Below, in pieces: positions 43,361 through 52,807 of a stretch of 64,000 bases of DNA. Under the pieces are notes generated by a model, which saw nothing but the letters and a program-made list of their open reading frames with translations, had not been told where the DNA came from and ran no database searches. The stretch lies in the NCBI RefSeq assembly GCF_026015965.1, contig NZ_CP110383.1:1491501-1555500 (forward strand). Direction: 5' to 3'. How positions within the stretch are numbered: position 1 is the stretch's first letter; each line of letters begins with the position of its first letter. The stretch is from Selenomonas sputigena (GTDB lineage: Bacteria; Bacillota; Negativicutes; Selenomonadales; Selenomonadaceae). The translations under genes were made by a program, and so were the position numbers.

Positions 43361-44914
43361 TCAACGCTTCATATTGATGACGGTTTCAAGCATCTCATCG
43401 CCGACCGTGATGACCTTTGAGTTGGACTGGAAGCCTCTCTGCGTCACAACCATGTCAGCGAACTCGTTAGCGATGTCGACATTCGACATCTCAAGCGCCG
43501 ACGGCGTGAGCGTCAGCCCCAGGGCACTGACCGTCTTGATGTTCGCTGTGCCCGAGTTGTTCGACTCGCTGTAGAGATTCGCCCCTTTCTTCGTAAGGCC
43601 CTGTGCATTATCGAACTGCGCGACGGCAACCTGTGCCAGCGAGCGCTTCTCACCATTCGTGTAAGTGCCCGTCAAGATGCCGCTCTGATCGGTGTTAATC
43701 TCCTTCAGCGTACCCGCAGGATGTCCATCGTAATCTGCCTTGATCGTATCACTGCCGCTGTACTGTGTGAGATTCGTAAGGTCCACCGACACATTCATCT
43801 CGTTAGAGGCACTCGGGCTAAGTGGACCGGAACCTGCGCCATTTTTCAAGGTCAATGTCGGATTGCCCGAGCCATCTCTGTATTTGCCATTTTGATAAAA
43901 TCTCAGCACTTGCGCCTTCATCGTCACAGTCGTGTTGCCATCAACTTCCTTGATTGTGCACTTGCTGTCCGTAGTGGCCGCCGGGTCTGGATTGTAGGGA
44001 TCAAGCTTTCCTGCAGCATCCGTTCCCGGACTCAAGGTGACACGCCACTTATCGACGCCCAGCGGCGAAGATGAAGTGTCGGGAATCTTTGTAAATAGGA
44101 GTGGCACCTTGTGTTCGTTGCCCAAGCTGTCATAAACCGTCGAAATCGTCGTGATTGGCAGACTCTCACCAACCTTGTAGCGGTAGCTACTCTTTGCCGT
44201 AATCGTACGCGTCGTACCGTCTGATAACGTCAAAGTAAGGGATGTGCTGCCCGTTACACCCGTAGGCAAAGAACCGCTGGTAAAATCAGTAGCCTGCGCC
44301 ACGACTGCCTCTCCCGTGATCGAAGTTCCTGTCTGATCGACAATCTTCGTAATCGTCGGCACCGACGAGTTCATATTACCCTTGTAGGTGACCGTCGTCG
44401 TCTTCCGCGCCCCCATGCTGCGCATCGCATCCTTGATCTGGATGCCCTCAGGCGTGCTCTTCGTATCGATGTTGCCGTCTTCATCGGCGTTCCACCCAAC
44501 GACATGATGCCCCGAGCCAGGGACAACATAGTTGTAATTCGCATCAAAGGAAAACGCTCCTGCGCGCGTATAATACTTGTCTTTGCCACCCTTATCGGTC
44601 GAGACAACAAAGAGTCCGTTGCCCGACAAAGCAAGATCCGTATTCTTTCCCGTCGACTGCGTCGAAGCGTCATTGAAGAGCAAGTCAATGCTTGCAACGC
44701 CGACGCCGAGGCCGATCTGCTTGGGGTTTGTACCGCCGACAGTATCCGTCGGCGCGGCAGCGCCCGTCTGCGTCTGATAGAGCGTGTCCGCAAATGTCAC
44801 ACGGCTCGATTTGAAGCCGATCGTATTGACATTCGCGATGTTGTTGCCTATGACGTCCATGCGTGTCTGGTGGCTCTTAAGCCCCGATACGCCGGAGAAA
44901 AGAGAACGCATCAT
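43361..44914 (-). CDS. flgE: Flagellar hook protein FlgE
   Basis: 517 residues. The N-terminal rod/hook motif SGVSGLKSHQTRMDVIGNNIANVNTIGFKSSR and the C-terminal heptad SNVDIANEFADMVVTQRGFQSNSKVITVGDEML build the D0/D1 core. The middle (about 130-420) holds Ser/Thr-rich D2/D3 insertions, making it about twice as long as B. subtilis FlgE (264). Two hairpins follow the gene, which may raise or protect its mRNA relative to downstream genes. Confidence 0.96.
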   Translation of the reverse strand: MMRSLFSGVSGLKSHQTRMDVIGNNIANVNTIGFKSSRVTFADTLYQTQTGAAAPTDTVGGTNPKQIGLGVGVASIDLLFNDASTQSTGKNTDLALSGNGLFVVSTDKGGKDKYYTRAGAFSFDANYNYVVPGSGHHVVGWNADEDGNIDTKSTPEGIQIKDAMRSMGARKTTTVTYKGNMNSSVPTITKIVDQTGTSITGEAVVAQATDFTSGSLPTGVTGSTSLTLTLSDGTTRTITAKSSYRYKVGESLPITTISTVYDSLGNEHKVPLLFTKIPDTSSSPLGVDKWRVTLSPGTDAAGKLDPYNPDPAATTDSKCTIKEVDGNTTVTMKAQVLRFYQNGKYRDGSGNPTLTLKNGAGSGPLSPSASNEMNVSVDLTNLTQYSGSDTIKADYDGHPAGTLKEINTDQSGILTGTYTNGEKRSLAQVAVAQFDNAQGLTKKGANLYSESNNSGTANIKTVSALGLTLTPSALEMSNVDIANEFADMVVTQRGFQSNSKVITVGDEMLETVINMKR

Positions 44915-45019
44915 AATGTATCAATCTCCTTTATTTGGTGCAGCTGGAAAGGCGGGCGAATCCGCCTTCCCCGGCTCGCTTCTGTCAGTCGGCGAGCAAA
45001 AGCCTCCCGAAGGACCAGC

Positions 45020-45394
45020 TCAGAGAATCGCTGCACTGTCGATGTTCGTGAAAATATTGTCCTTGGCGCTCATGCCGTCCATGGCCGTGATGACCGTCCT
45101 GTTCCTGATACTCACGACGAGCGCGACGTCGTTCATATAGATCAGGGATTCCCTTGCCCCCTTCGAAGCCATCTTGTTGACGGCGTCGCCAAGCCTTGAA
45201 AGTTCTTCATCGCTGAGGTCGATGCCACGCGCTCTCATGCGTTCTGTGGCATGAGCCGAAAAGCTGACCTCGGATTTGGCCTTCTCAAGCTCGGCAGCAA
45301 AGGAAGGGGCATTCTTCTGCGATGCCGGCTGTTTTGCAGCAGGCATCTGCGGCAGGAGCGGCTGGGACGGAAGGTAAATTCTTGCGTCAGCCAT
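45020..45394 (-). CDS. TIGR02530-type flagellar operon protein
   Basis: 124 residues, soluble. The C-terminal half is the conserved part of the flagellar operon family found between flgD and flgE: FSAHATERMRARGIDLS, LGDAVNKMASKGARESLIYM and NDVALVVSIRNRTVITAMD. Its biochemical role is not established; it may assist hook assembly. The spacer to flgE contains a short hairpin (44949-44968). Confidence 0.88.
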   Translation of the reverse strand: MADARIYLPSQPLLPQMPAAKQPASQKNAPSFAAELEKAKSEVSFSAHATERMRARGIDLSDEELSRLGDAVNKMASKGARESLIYMNDVALVVSIRNRTVITAMDGMSAKDNIFTNIDSAAIL

Positions 45395-45409
45395 ATTCTC
45401 CTCCGTGCT

Positions 45410-45952
45410 TCATGTTCCCGATGCGGAGGCTTTCTTCGTCGGCGGATCGGCAATCGCTTCAATTTCCGAAACCTCGACCTCATGCAGCTTGCCCTTCGCA
45501 TCCTGTGCGACGACCATCGGCTTGCCGTTCAAAACCTTGACGCCTCGGACATTTCCTGCAAAGGTTTCCGAATTGGTTTTGGGATTGCCCTCCGCATCCT
45601 TCGTCTTCGTCACATGTGTCCACTGGATGTTCTTGCCGATCATATTGCTCAAAGAGCCGACGAGCACGGAGCTGTCGATGTTCGACACGAGTTTCGATAC
45701 ATTCTCGAAGCCCTTGACCATCTGTGTCATCTGCTCAAGCGACGAGAACTGTGCGAGCTGGGCGATGTACTGCGTATTGTCGTCCGGGCTCAGAGGATCC
45801 TGATGCCTAAGCTGCGTCACGAGAAGCTGCAGGAAGGCGTCCTTGCCGAGCGAGTCGTTCTTCTTTGCCGTTTTCGTCTGAGACGCTTCATACTTGGCAC
45901 GATCGTACTTCACACCGTCGACCGTGACGGTATTCAGATTCGTTCCGTTCAT
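45410..45952 (-). CDS. flgD: Hook cap protein FlgD
   Basis: 180 residues. The N-terminal FlgD block LGKDAFLQLLVTQLRHQDPLSPDDNTQYIAQLAQFSSLEQM-type sequence identifies it. The C-terminus is short and lacks the full FlgD Ig-like domain of enterobacteria, as in Bacillus. It caps the growing hook. The ribosome site is AAAGGAG. Confidence 0.95.
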   Translation of the reverse strand: MNGTNLNTVTVDGVKYDRAKYEASQTKTAKKNDSLGKDAFLQLLVTQLRHQDPLSPDDNTQYIAQLAQFSSLEQMTQMVKGFENVSKLVSNIDSSVLVGSLSNMIGKNIQWTHVTKTKDAEGNPKTNSETFAGNVRGVKVLNGKPMVVAQDAKGKLHEVEVSEIEAIADPPTKKASASGT

Positions 45953-45984
45953 ACCTTTCTCCTTTCTTCATTGTCTTAAAATCA

Positions 45985-47724
45985 TCAGATGCGATAGTCC
46001 ACGCCGTCCTGCGCGAGCACGCCCTGCTGCGCACCTGCCGCGAGAGCCTGCTGCTCCTCTTCAAAGGATGCAAGCGCCTGCTGGGCGTCGCGTCCCTGGC
46101 TGCTGCCCTGGCCGCCGTGCTGTGCATAATGAGCATCCGCGTCCTGCTGACCGTTCATCATGGAATGTTCTCCAAGACCTGCGTAGACGCCAACGTTGTC
46201 CACCTTCAGTCCCTGCGCCTGCAGTTCGTGCTTGAGCTGGATCATCGAGGTTTCGATGATGGCACGCACGGAAGCATTGTCCGTATGGAACGCTGCATTG
46301 ACCGCGCCGCTTGCGGCGACGGAAACCTTGAGCGTCAGTTCGCCAAGGTGCTCGGGCTTCAGACGGATGACCATCTCTGTCTGTTCGGGCATGCGCAGAA
46401 GCCTTGCCTGTTCGACGATCTGTTTCGCCACCTCGTAGTCTTTCTGCGGGGCTGCGGGTGCTGTCGGCTGCGCTTCGGCAGTTTCCTGCAATGCGGTCTG
46501 GAACGTCACGCCGGGATTCGCCTGGGAAGCATGACCCACCTCCTGGCCTCCTTGCGGAGTCTGTGCGGCTTCTGTAAAAAGCTGCATGGCAGAACTCGCC
46601 TTCGGTTTCGCTGCGCTTCCACCCAATGTCTGTGTTGCTGCAGTCTGGAAAAACGCATTGTTTTCCTGCGCCCTGTCATCCTGCGATGCCTGTTGCTCGT
46701 TAAAGAACCCGGCAAAGTTCCCATTCGAAGAACTTTGTGTCAGATCTTGCCCCCCTTCTGCCAGATTAGCAGACTGTATCGGAGCGACCTTGGTGTCCAC
46801 AGTCGAAACAGGCAACGGCGTCGCTTCTCCATTCAGAGTCGAGGAAGCTGCAGTCTGACGCGAGTTTTCTACTGTCCCCGTCGTGACCGAAGCCATCGGC
46901 TGTCGGGCCAAGGTACGCAAAAGCACATCGGGCAGTTCCGCGTCAGCTTCCACCATATTTAGATCCGCCGGCAGAGAAGCCTCTACCGATTCCGCAGTGA
47001 AGATGTCTGCTTCTATCTGCGATGGATATTCTGTCGCTGCAAGCACTCCTGCTTGCGACGTCGGCAACAAGGTTCTGTGAGGAAGCGCTCGGAGCAAGTC
47101 CTGTTCCGTCCTTTCGCTGCGTGAAAGCAGTGCAGCAAGATGGTTTATATCCGCAGCCTTGTTCTGTGGCACCTCCTGCATCTTCGCAGCGCCGTCACCG
47201 GCCTTGTCCTGCGAAACTGCCGCCTTTGTTTCATCCACGGGCATCTCGTCCTGCAGCGAAAGTTCCACGTCCCCTTGTTGTATTGCAGCTTTATCCAACA
47301 AAGCGATTGAGGCAGGGTCCGTTGTCTCCTCCACGGAGGCAGGCAACACCACCAAGACGGACGTTTCCGACTGTGCGGCTTCGCCAACAGCAGCGACATT
47401 CTTCACCGAGGCATTTTTAACGGCCTCCACGGTTTCCACCGCTTCTGCCGAATTCCCAGTACTGAGATCTGCTTGTTTCGTTTGCTGCGAAGCAGCAAGC
47501 GATGCGGCCAAAGGATCCTTTCCCACAACTTCTACCGCCTCCGCAAGACTCTGTTTCAGCGTCTTGAGCTTTGCAAGCGTCCTGTCGAACGACGGATTCT
47601 TCGCCCCACGATCAGCCGTCGTCCCCGCCTGACTTGCAGGACGCACAGCCTCGACGGCGTTTGTCTTCACCGTCGTATTTGGTGCCGGTGCAACGTTCAT
47701 GAGATTCACCTGTACATCATTCAT
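45985..47724 (-). CDS. fliK: Hook-length control protein FliK
   Basis: 579 residues. A long Ala/Gln/Thr/Val-rich, probably unstructured ruler (about 1-440) precedes the C-terminal Flg_hook domain (about 450-530) with MVIRLKPEHLGELTLKVSVA, and a Gln-rich tail. It measures hook length and switches FlhB. The ruler is long, in keeping with ordinary variation of the family. ATG 47724 follows AAAGGAGG; the GTG at 47733 lies within that site. Confidence 0.9.
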   Translation of the reverse strand: MNDVQVNLMNVAPAPNTTVKTNAVEAVRPASQAGTTADRGAKNPSFDRTLAKLKTLKQSLAEAVEVVGKDPLAASLAASQQTKQADLSTGNSAEAVETVEAVKNASVKNVAAVGEAAQSETSVLVVLPASVEETTDPASIALLDKAAIQQGDVELSLQDEMPVDETKAAVSQDKAGDGAAKMQEVPQNKAADINHLAALLSRSERTEQDLLRALPHRTLLPTSQAGVLAATEYPSQIEADIFTAESVEASLPADLNMVEADAELPDVLLRTLARQPMASVTTGTVENSRQTAASSTLNGEATPLPVSTVDTKVAPIQSANLAEGGQDLTQSSSNGNFAGFFNEQQASQDDRAQENNAFFQTAATQTLGGSAAKPKASSAMQLFTEAAQTPQGGQEVGHASQANPGVTFQTALQETAEAQPTAPAAPQKDYEVAKQIVEQARLLRMPEQTEMVIRLKPEHLGELTLKVSVAASGAVNAAFHTDNASVRAIIETSMIQLKHELQAQGLKVDNVGVYAGLGEHSMMNGQQDADAHYAQHGGQGSSQGRDAQQALASFEEEQQALAAGAQQGVLAQDGVDYRI

Positions 47725-47786
47725 CTTTATCACCTCCTTTCAAATAAGCTTATATAGCATCAGGCAGAGCCTGCTGCTTACCGTCT

Positions 47787-48413
47787 TCACTGCGCCGTCT
47801 CATCTGTCGTCTGACTTTCATCCGCTGCATTCTGTGGATTCTGTCCTTGACGGTCGAGCGGCGAGATGACCTTCTTCGGCACACCTGTATACATAAGTTT
47901 CGTCAAGCGAGCCGACTGGTCGGCATCCATCGCAGCAAGCGTTTTCGCCGCCTGTGATTCATCCATCTTCTGCAGGATGGCGACGGAGAGATCGTCGTCG
48001 AGATCTTTCATGACCTCGGCCGCCTGCTGCGGTTTCATCTCGTTGTAAACGCGCGCGAGCTTCGAGACACGCTTCTTTTCCTGCGCCTCGCGCTCCTTCA
48101 TCTGCTTCTCAATTTCTTCCTTCGTCAGCACTTTGGGTTTCGATGTCCCCTTATCCTTGTCTTTGTCAGGATTCGGCTTGCTGTCCGTCATTTCTTCCTT
48201 CGTCTTTCCCACCGCCTCTTCCTTCGGCGTCTCTCCCGTCTCAGGCGCAGGCTTTACGAAGAATTCCCCGATGATAGGCATATCGTATAATTTCAGTTTC
48301 TCATTCATCGTACTCGCATCAAAGATCTGCAAGTACACGCCGAGCAGGAAGCCTCCCACGACAAGCACGAGCAGCAATATTGCGGCGAGTGCGATTTTGA
48401 CCATCTTCTTCAT
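47787..48413 (-). CDS. MotE/YlxF family flagellar protein
   Basis: 208 residues: a membrane helix (about 5-27), a Lys/Glu/Pro linker (about 55-105), then a coiled coil and an MgtE-N-like helical domain (KLARVYNEMKPQQAAEVMKDLDDDLSVAILQKMDESQAAKTLAAM pattern, about 115-165). This is the plan of YlxF in Bacillus and MotE in alphaproteobacteria, a stator-associated chaperone. It lies in the YlxF position, just before fliK. Confidence 0.85.
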   Translation of the reverse strand: MKKMVKIALAAILLLVLVVGGFLLGVYLQIFDASTMNEKLKLYDMPIIGEFFVKPAPETGETPKEEAVGKTKEEMTDSKPNPDKDKDKGTSKPKVLTKEEIEKQMKEREAQEKKRVSKLARVYNEMKPQQAAEVMKDLDDDLSVAILQKMDESQAAKTLAAMDADQSARLTKLMYTGVPKKVISPLDRQGQNPQNAADESQTTDETAQ

Positions 48414-48488
48414 TTCGGGCTTCTGCTCCTTTCGGGACTGCGCAGGACTCTCCCAGCGAAAAGTCCCTCCTTCATTCCCCGCATCTCT

Positions 48489-49094
48489 TTATCGATAGAG
48501 GTCGAGAACCTTATTCACGTAATTCTGCGTCTCAGCGTAAGGCGGTACGCCGTCGTAGTCCTTAACTGCCTGAGGGCCTGCATTGTAGGCAGCAATCGCT
48601 TTCTTCATGTCGCCGCCGAAAGTGTCAAGCATCTGCTTGAGGTAATGCGCACCGCCCTCGATATTCTGCTTCTCGTCGTAGGGATTGACGCCGAGCGCTG
48701 CCGCCGTATCTGGCATCAGCTGCATGACGCCAACGGCTCCGACGTCGGACACCTCACTCTGATTGCCGCTTGATTCCGCTTCTGCGACAGCAGCGACGAG
48801 GCGCGAGTCAAGTCCGTACTTCGCCGCAGCTTCCTGGATGAACCGCGTCGTCTCATTCGATGCGCCAGAAAGCTGTGTGGAAGCCTCGGTGGGCGTCACC
48901 TTTGCGGCATCCGTCTTTGTTGTCGCTCCCACCCCAGTCGTCTGCGGCGGGGTCGCGCCGTCGTTCTTCTTGAGTTCAGCATCCAATGCTCGCTGGAAGC
49001 CAACCGCCGTGCCGGGCACGGGGCCTTCAATGCCGAATCTCCTCTGGATTTCAGATATTCTCGCCTGTATTGCCTCAACGCCCGAGAGTTCCAT
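48489..49094 (-). CDS. Lytic transglycosylase of the flagellar locus
   Basis: About 201 residues. A helical N-terminus (residues 1-25) and flexible Thr/Ala linker precede an SLT (goose-lysozyme-like) domain (about 85-200). The catalytic Glu is in AEAESSGNQ, with GAVGVMQLMP and AAYNAGP as family motifs. It has no signal peptide, so export through the flagellar system itself is possible. It probably opens peptidoglycan for the rod, like FlgJ. ATG 49094 is used; GTG 49097 and ATG 49103 are alternatives. B. subtilis lacks a gene here. Confidence 0.9.
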   Translation of the reverse strand: MELSGVEAIQARISEIQRRFGIEGPVPGTAVGFQRALDAELKKNDGATPPQTTGVGATTKTDAAKVTPTEASTQLSGASNETTRFIQEAAAKYGLDSRLVAAVAEAESSGNQSEVSDVGAVGVMQLMPDTAAALGVNPYDEKQNIEGGAHYLKQMLDTFGGDMKKAIAAYNAGPQAVKDYDGVPPYAETQNYVNKVLDLYR

Positions 49095-49113
49095 CACGTT
49101 CATTCTCCTTATC

Positions 49114-49566
49114 CTACATGTTTATGCCCCGCATATAGAGCTGCAAGCCAATCTCATCCAAAAGCTTCTGCTCCTCGAGAAGTGCCTCTTCCTTGTATTG
49201 CTGAAGCCGCTTCGTCTTGAGCTGCTCGATGCTCTTAAGCTTGTTCATAATCAGCAGGAGCGCTTTGAGTCTTTTTTGCCGTTCTGCGCGGCTTCTGAGA
49301 ATCTGCTCCTGTTGATTTTCAATCTGTCCCCTTTTCCATTCGAAGAAACTGTTGAATGTCAAGAGCCGTCCGAGAGAAATCGTATGCCCATCCGTCAATC
49401 GATCATAATCCTTCTTGCCTTGCTGCATTTCCGCCAGAAGTTCGCCGAGCTTCTCCTTGTCTGCTTCGAGCCTCCTCGACGCCTCAGCAAACTGCACTTC
49501 AGCCTCTTCCTTTTTCGAACGCGTGACCTTCAGCAGGGTTTCCAATTTGAAGCGAAATCTCTTCAT
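49114..49566 (-). CDS. fliJ: Flagellar export chaperone FliJ
   Basis: 150 residues forming one long antiparallel coiled coil. The start KRFRFKLETLLKVTRSKKEEAE is typical of FliJ. It links the FliI ATPase to FlhA. ATG 49566 follows GAGGGG; it begins 15 bp after fliI. Confidence 0.88.
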   Translation of the reverse strand: MKRFRFKLETLLKVTRSKKEEAEVQFAEASRRLEADKEKLGELLAEMQQGKKDYDRLTDGHTISLGRLLTFNSFFEWKRGQIENQQEQILRSRAERQKRLKALLLIMNKLKSIEQLKTKRLQQYKEEALLEEQKLLDEIGLQLYMRGINM

Positions 49567-49581
49567 CAGGCGCACCCCTCA

Positions 49582-51009
49582 TCAGATTGCTTCCAACGCC
49601 TTTTCCGTCTCTTCGTAGGAACTCTGCTCGAAGATCCCTTGGCAGAGAAAGTCGTTAATCGCATCGATCTTCGCGACTGCTGTATCGATCTTTTGGCTCG
49701 ACCCCTTGACATAGGCACCGATGTGAATGAGATCCTCCGCCTCCTTGTAGACCGCCATCAAGGCACGCAAGTTCTGCGCCGCCTTGAGGTGTGCATCATC
49801 GACAACCTCGTTCATGACGCGCGAGACACTTGCGAGCACGTCGATAGCAGGGAAATGGTTCTGTGCGGCAATGGCACGCGACAGGACGATGTGACCATCA
49901 AGGATACTGCGCACGGCGTCAGCGATTGGCTCGTTCATGTCATCGCCATCGACGAGCACAGTGTAGATGCCTGTGATCGACCCCTTGCGGCTCGTCCCTG
50001 CACGTTCCAAGAGGCGCGGCAGGAGCGCGAACACCGACGGTGTATAACCGCGCGTCGCCGGCGGCTCACCAATTGTCAGACCGACCTCGCGCTGTGCCAT
50101 GGCGAAGCGCGTGACGGAATCCATCATGAGCACGACGCGCTTGCCCTGGTCCCGGAAGTACTCGGCGATGGCGGTCGCCGTCATCGCGCCCTTGATGCGT
50201 ACGAGCGCCGGCTTATCCGACGTAGCGACGACGACGACGGAGCGCTTTAAACCCTCCTCGCCGAGGTCGCGTTCAATGAACTCCTTGACCTCGCGCCCGC
50301 GCTCGCCGACGAGCGCAATGACGCTGATGTCGGCTTCCGTATTGCGCGCGATCATGGAGAGGAGCGTCGACTTGCCAACGCCCGACCCCGCCATGATACC
50401 GATGCGCTGCCCATCGCCGAGTGTGATAAGTCCATCGATAGCACGCACGCCGACGTAGAGCGAGTCTTGTATGCGCGGCCGTTCGAGCGGCGACGGTGGA
50501 TCGGCCTGCAGCGGATAGTCGCGCTTGCAAAGGAGCGGCCCCTTGCCGTCGATCGGCTCGCCGAGTCCGTCGAGGACGCGGCCCAGAAGTTCCGGGCCAA
50601 CTTGCACCTGCAGAGTCCTCTGCGCCGAAACAACCTCGCAACCAGGACCGATTCCCTGCATCTCGCCGATGGGCATCAAGAGCACATGTCCATCGCGAAA
50701 GCCCACGACCTCTGCCGGTATCGGTTCGACATGCGGGAAGCGTGACTTCACATAGCAAAGTTCGCCCATGCTCACGTTCGGCCCCGCAGATTCAATAACG
50801 AGTCCGATGACCTGCACGATCTTGCCGCTCATTTTAATTGACTCACAGGTACTTACGGCGTCGAGGAACTTTTGCACGTTGATGCGCAGACGCCCATCGC
50901 CCGTCAGGACGGCGTCGCCTCCGTCGTCAAAGACGACAGGCTGCACCTCGTCCTCCCATGATGAAGTTTCCCATTCAGAAGTCCCGCGAACTTCCTGCAA
51001 GTCATTCAT
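49582..51009 (-). CDS. fliI: Flagellar export ATPase FliI
   Basis: A 475-residue F1-beta-like ATPase. Walker A is AGSGVGKST (about 207-215), Walker B VVLMMDSVTRFAMAQREVGL, and the family block GEPPATRGYTPSVFALLPRLLERAG follows. Compared with B. subtilis FliI (438) it has about 40 extra, acidic residues at the N-terminus. ATG 51009 overlaps the fliH stop in an ATGA arrangement, so the extension is probably genuine. Confidence 0.97.
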   Translation of the reverse strand: MNDLQEVRGTSEWETSSWEDEVQPVVFDDGGDAVLTGDGRLRINVQKFLDAVSTCESIKMSGKIVQVIGLVIESAGPNVSMGELCYVKSRFPHVEPIPAEVVGFRDGHVLLMPIGEMQGIGPGCEVVSAQRTLQVQVGPELLGRVLDGLGEPIDGKGPLLCKRDYPLQADPPSPLERPRIQDSLYVGVRAIDGLITLGDGQRIGIMAGSGVGKSTLLSMIARNTEADISVIALVGERGREVKEFIERDLGEEGLKRSVVVVATSDKPALVRIKGAMTATAIAEYFRDQGKRVVLMMDSVTRFAMAQREVGLTIGEPPATRGYTPSVFALLPRLLERAGTSRKGSITGIYTVLVDGDDMNEPIADAVRSILDGHIVLSRAIAAQNHFPAIDVLASVSRVMNEVVDDAHLKAAQNLRALMAVYKEAEDLIHIGAYVKGSSQKIDTAVAKIDAINDFLCQGIFEQSSYEETEKALEAI

Positions 51010-51797
51010 AAACACACTTCCTGTATTGCTTTCTTCACCAATTCAATCTGCGTCGCCAAACGCGCATCAACATTGCCATTCGGTGTCTCAAGCACGCAGT
51101 CGCCAGGTTTGAGTCCGGCATCCGACTTGACGAGGAGCACCGCCTGTCCTTCAAGCATCTGCTGAAACTCCGACTGTGCCATAAGCACGAATTCGTAGGA
51201 GTCCGGTGCGACGTAGACAACGACTTCCGCCTGATCGCGTACCTTCATCAAAGCCTTGCGCACGAGAGGCAGGACGATCTGCGGCGCATCGATGAAATGC
51301 TGCGGCAGAATCTGCTCGACGACATGCATCGCTATACTTGTGACATCCTCTTCTGCCATTTGCAGATAGATTTTGCGAGCCTCAAGCGCCGCGTTCATCA
51401 AGGCGCCCGCCTTATCGTTCGCTGCTGCAAGGATGTCCTCGCAGTCTTCTGCGGCCTTCTTCATCCCCGCTTTGTGCCCTTCTTCGAAGCCCTCCGCTTT
51501 GCCCGCTTCGTGCGCCTCTTCCTTGATCTCCTCGGCGAGATTGCGCGCATCCGCCTCGCTGCGTTCGCTCGCATACTCGGCATCTTGCACCATCATCGCA
51601 CACTTCTCGCGCGTCTCCTCAAGCAAGGTATCCGCCTTCAGCTCCTTTTCCCTTACATAGGCAAGGCGCTCAGCAAGCGATTCCTCCGTGACATCCTCTA
51701 GTTCCTTGGGGAGCACCTTGGGCTTCGGCGGCGGAGGCGGTGGCTCAACGATGCGAGCTTCTTCCTGCCACATCGTGGTTCTGATTATCCTAGACAA
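51006..51797 (-). CDS. fliH: Flagellar export regulator FliH
   Basis: 263 residues: a short N-terminus with a PPPPPPKPK stretch, a long Ala/Glu/Lys helix (about 50-140) containing GxxxG-like steps (GKAEGFEEGHKAG), and a C-terminal FliI-binding domain (ILPQHFIDAPQIVLPLVRKAL). It begins with TTG 51797 inside the fliG end (8-bp overlap), giving an SRIIRTTMW start; ATG 51773 is an alternative. Confidence 0.9.
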   Translation of the reverse strand: MSRIIRTTMWQEEARIVEPPPPPPKPKVLPKELEDVTEESLAERLAYVREKELKADTLLEETREKCAMMVQDAEYASERSEADARNLAEEIKEEAHEAGKAEGFEEGHKAGMKKAAEDCEDILAAANDKAGALMNAALEARKIYLQMAEEDVTSIAMHVVEQILPQHFIDAPQIVLPLVRKALMKVRDQAEVVVYVAPDSYEFVLMAQSEFQQMLEGQAVLLVKSDAGLKPGDCVLETPNGNVDARLATQIELVKKAIQEVCL

Positions 51798-52806
51798 TCA
51801 TCTCGTCACCCTTTCCGCGTGCAACGACGATCTCACCCTTGTCCTCCAAGCTGCGGATGACATTGACAACCTTCTGCTGCGCCTCTTCGACGTCGCGAAT
51901 CTTGACAGGCCCCATAAACTCGATTTCTTCACGCAGCATATCGGCTGCACGCTTCGACATATTCTTGTAGAGCTTGTCGGCAACCTCTTTCGGCGTAGCC
52001 TTGAGGGCGAGTGACAAATCCTTCGTGTCGACCTCTCTGAGCACCATTTGCAGCGAGCGATCGTCGAGTACAACGATGTCCTCGAAAACGAACATGAGGC
52101 GTTTGATCTCTTCCGTAAGTTCGGGGTTGTCGACCTCGAGTGTTTCCGTGATCGTCTTTTCCGTCGTACGGTCGACGCGATTCAGGATCTCGACGACAGC
52201 CTTTACGCCGCCCGCCGAGGTGAAGTCCTGCGTGACGAGCGAGGACAGTTTGCGCTCCAAGACCTTCTCCACCTCTCGTATAATGTCCGGGGACGTGCGG
52301 TCCATCGTCGCGATGCGCTTCGTGACCTCCGCCTGCTTGTCGGGCGGCAGAGATCCCATGAGAATCGCCGCCTGATCGGGATCGAGGTAAGCCATGATCA
52401 GAGCGATCGTCTGCGGATGCTCGTTCTGGATGAAATTCAAGAGCTGACTCGGATCGGTCTTGTGCAGGAAGTCGAAAGGACGTGCCTGCAGACTTGCCGT
52501 CAGGCGACTGAGAATGAGCTTCGCCTTCTCTGCACCAAGAGCCTTTTCCAAGATGTTCTGTGCATACTCAAGGCCTCCAGCCGACAAATAGCTCTTCGCC
52601 ATGAGCATCTGATAGAACTCACTGATGACCGCTTTTTTCTGGTCGGCTGGCACTTTCTTCTGATTCGCAATCTGCAGCGTTACAGACTCTATTTCTTCCT
52701 CATTCATATGTTGAAAGAGGAGTGCCGAACTCTCGGCGCCAAGTGCGATGAAGAGGACTGCCGCCTTCTGTCGCCCCGTCAAGGGCGGATTCTTCTGTTC
52801 AGCCAT
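51790..52806 (-). CDS. fliG: Flagellar switch protein FliG
   Basis: 338 residues in the three armadillo-type domains. LTGRQKAAVLFIALG opens the FliF-binding domain; the EHPQTIALIMAYLDPDQAA motif (EHPQ) lies in the middle; the C-terminal torque helix is DDRSLQMVLREVDTKDLSLALK with the charged residues that face MotA. ATG 52806 is chosen; ATG 52815 overlaps the fliF stop. Confidence 0.97.
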   Translation of the reverse strand: MAEQKNPPLTGRQKAAVLFIALGAESSALLFQHMNEEEIESVTLQIANQKKVPADQKKAVISEFYQMLMAKSYLSAGGLEYAQNILEKALGAEKAKLILSRLTASLQARPFDFLHKTDPSQLLNFIQNEHPQTIALIMAYLDPDQAAILMGSLPPDKQAEVTKRIATMDRTSPDIIREVEKVLERKLSSLVTQDFTSAGGVKAVVEILNRVDRTTEKTITETLEVDNPELTEEIKRLMFVFEDIVVLDDRSLQMVLREVDTKDLSLALKATPKEVADKLYKNMSKRAADMLREEIEFMGPVKIRDVEEAQQKVVNVIRSLEDKGEIVVARGKGDEMIV

Positions 52807-52807
52807 A

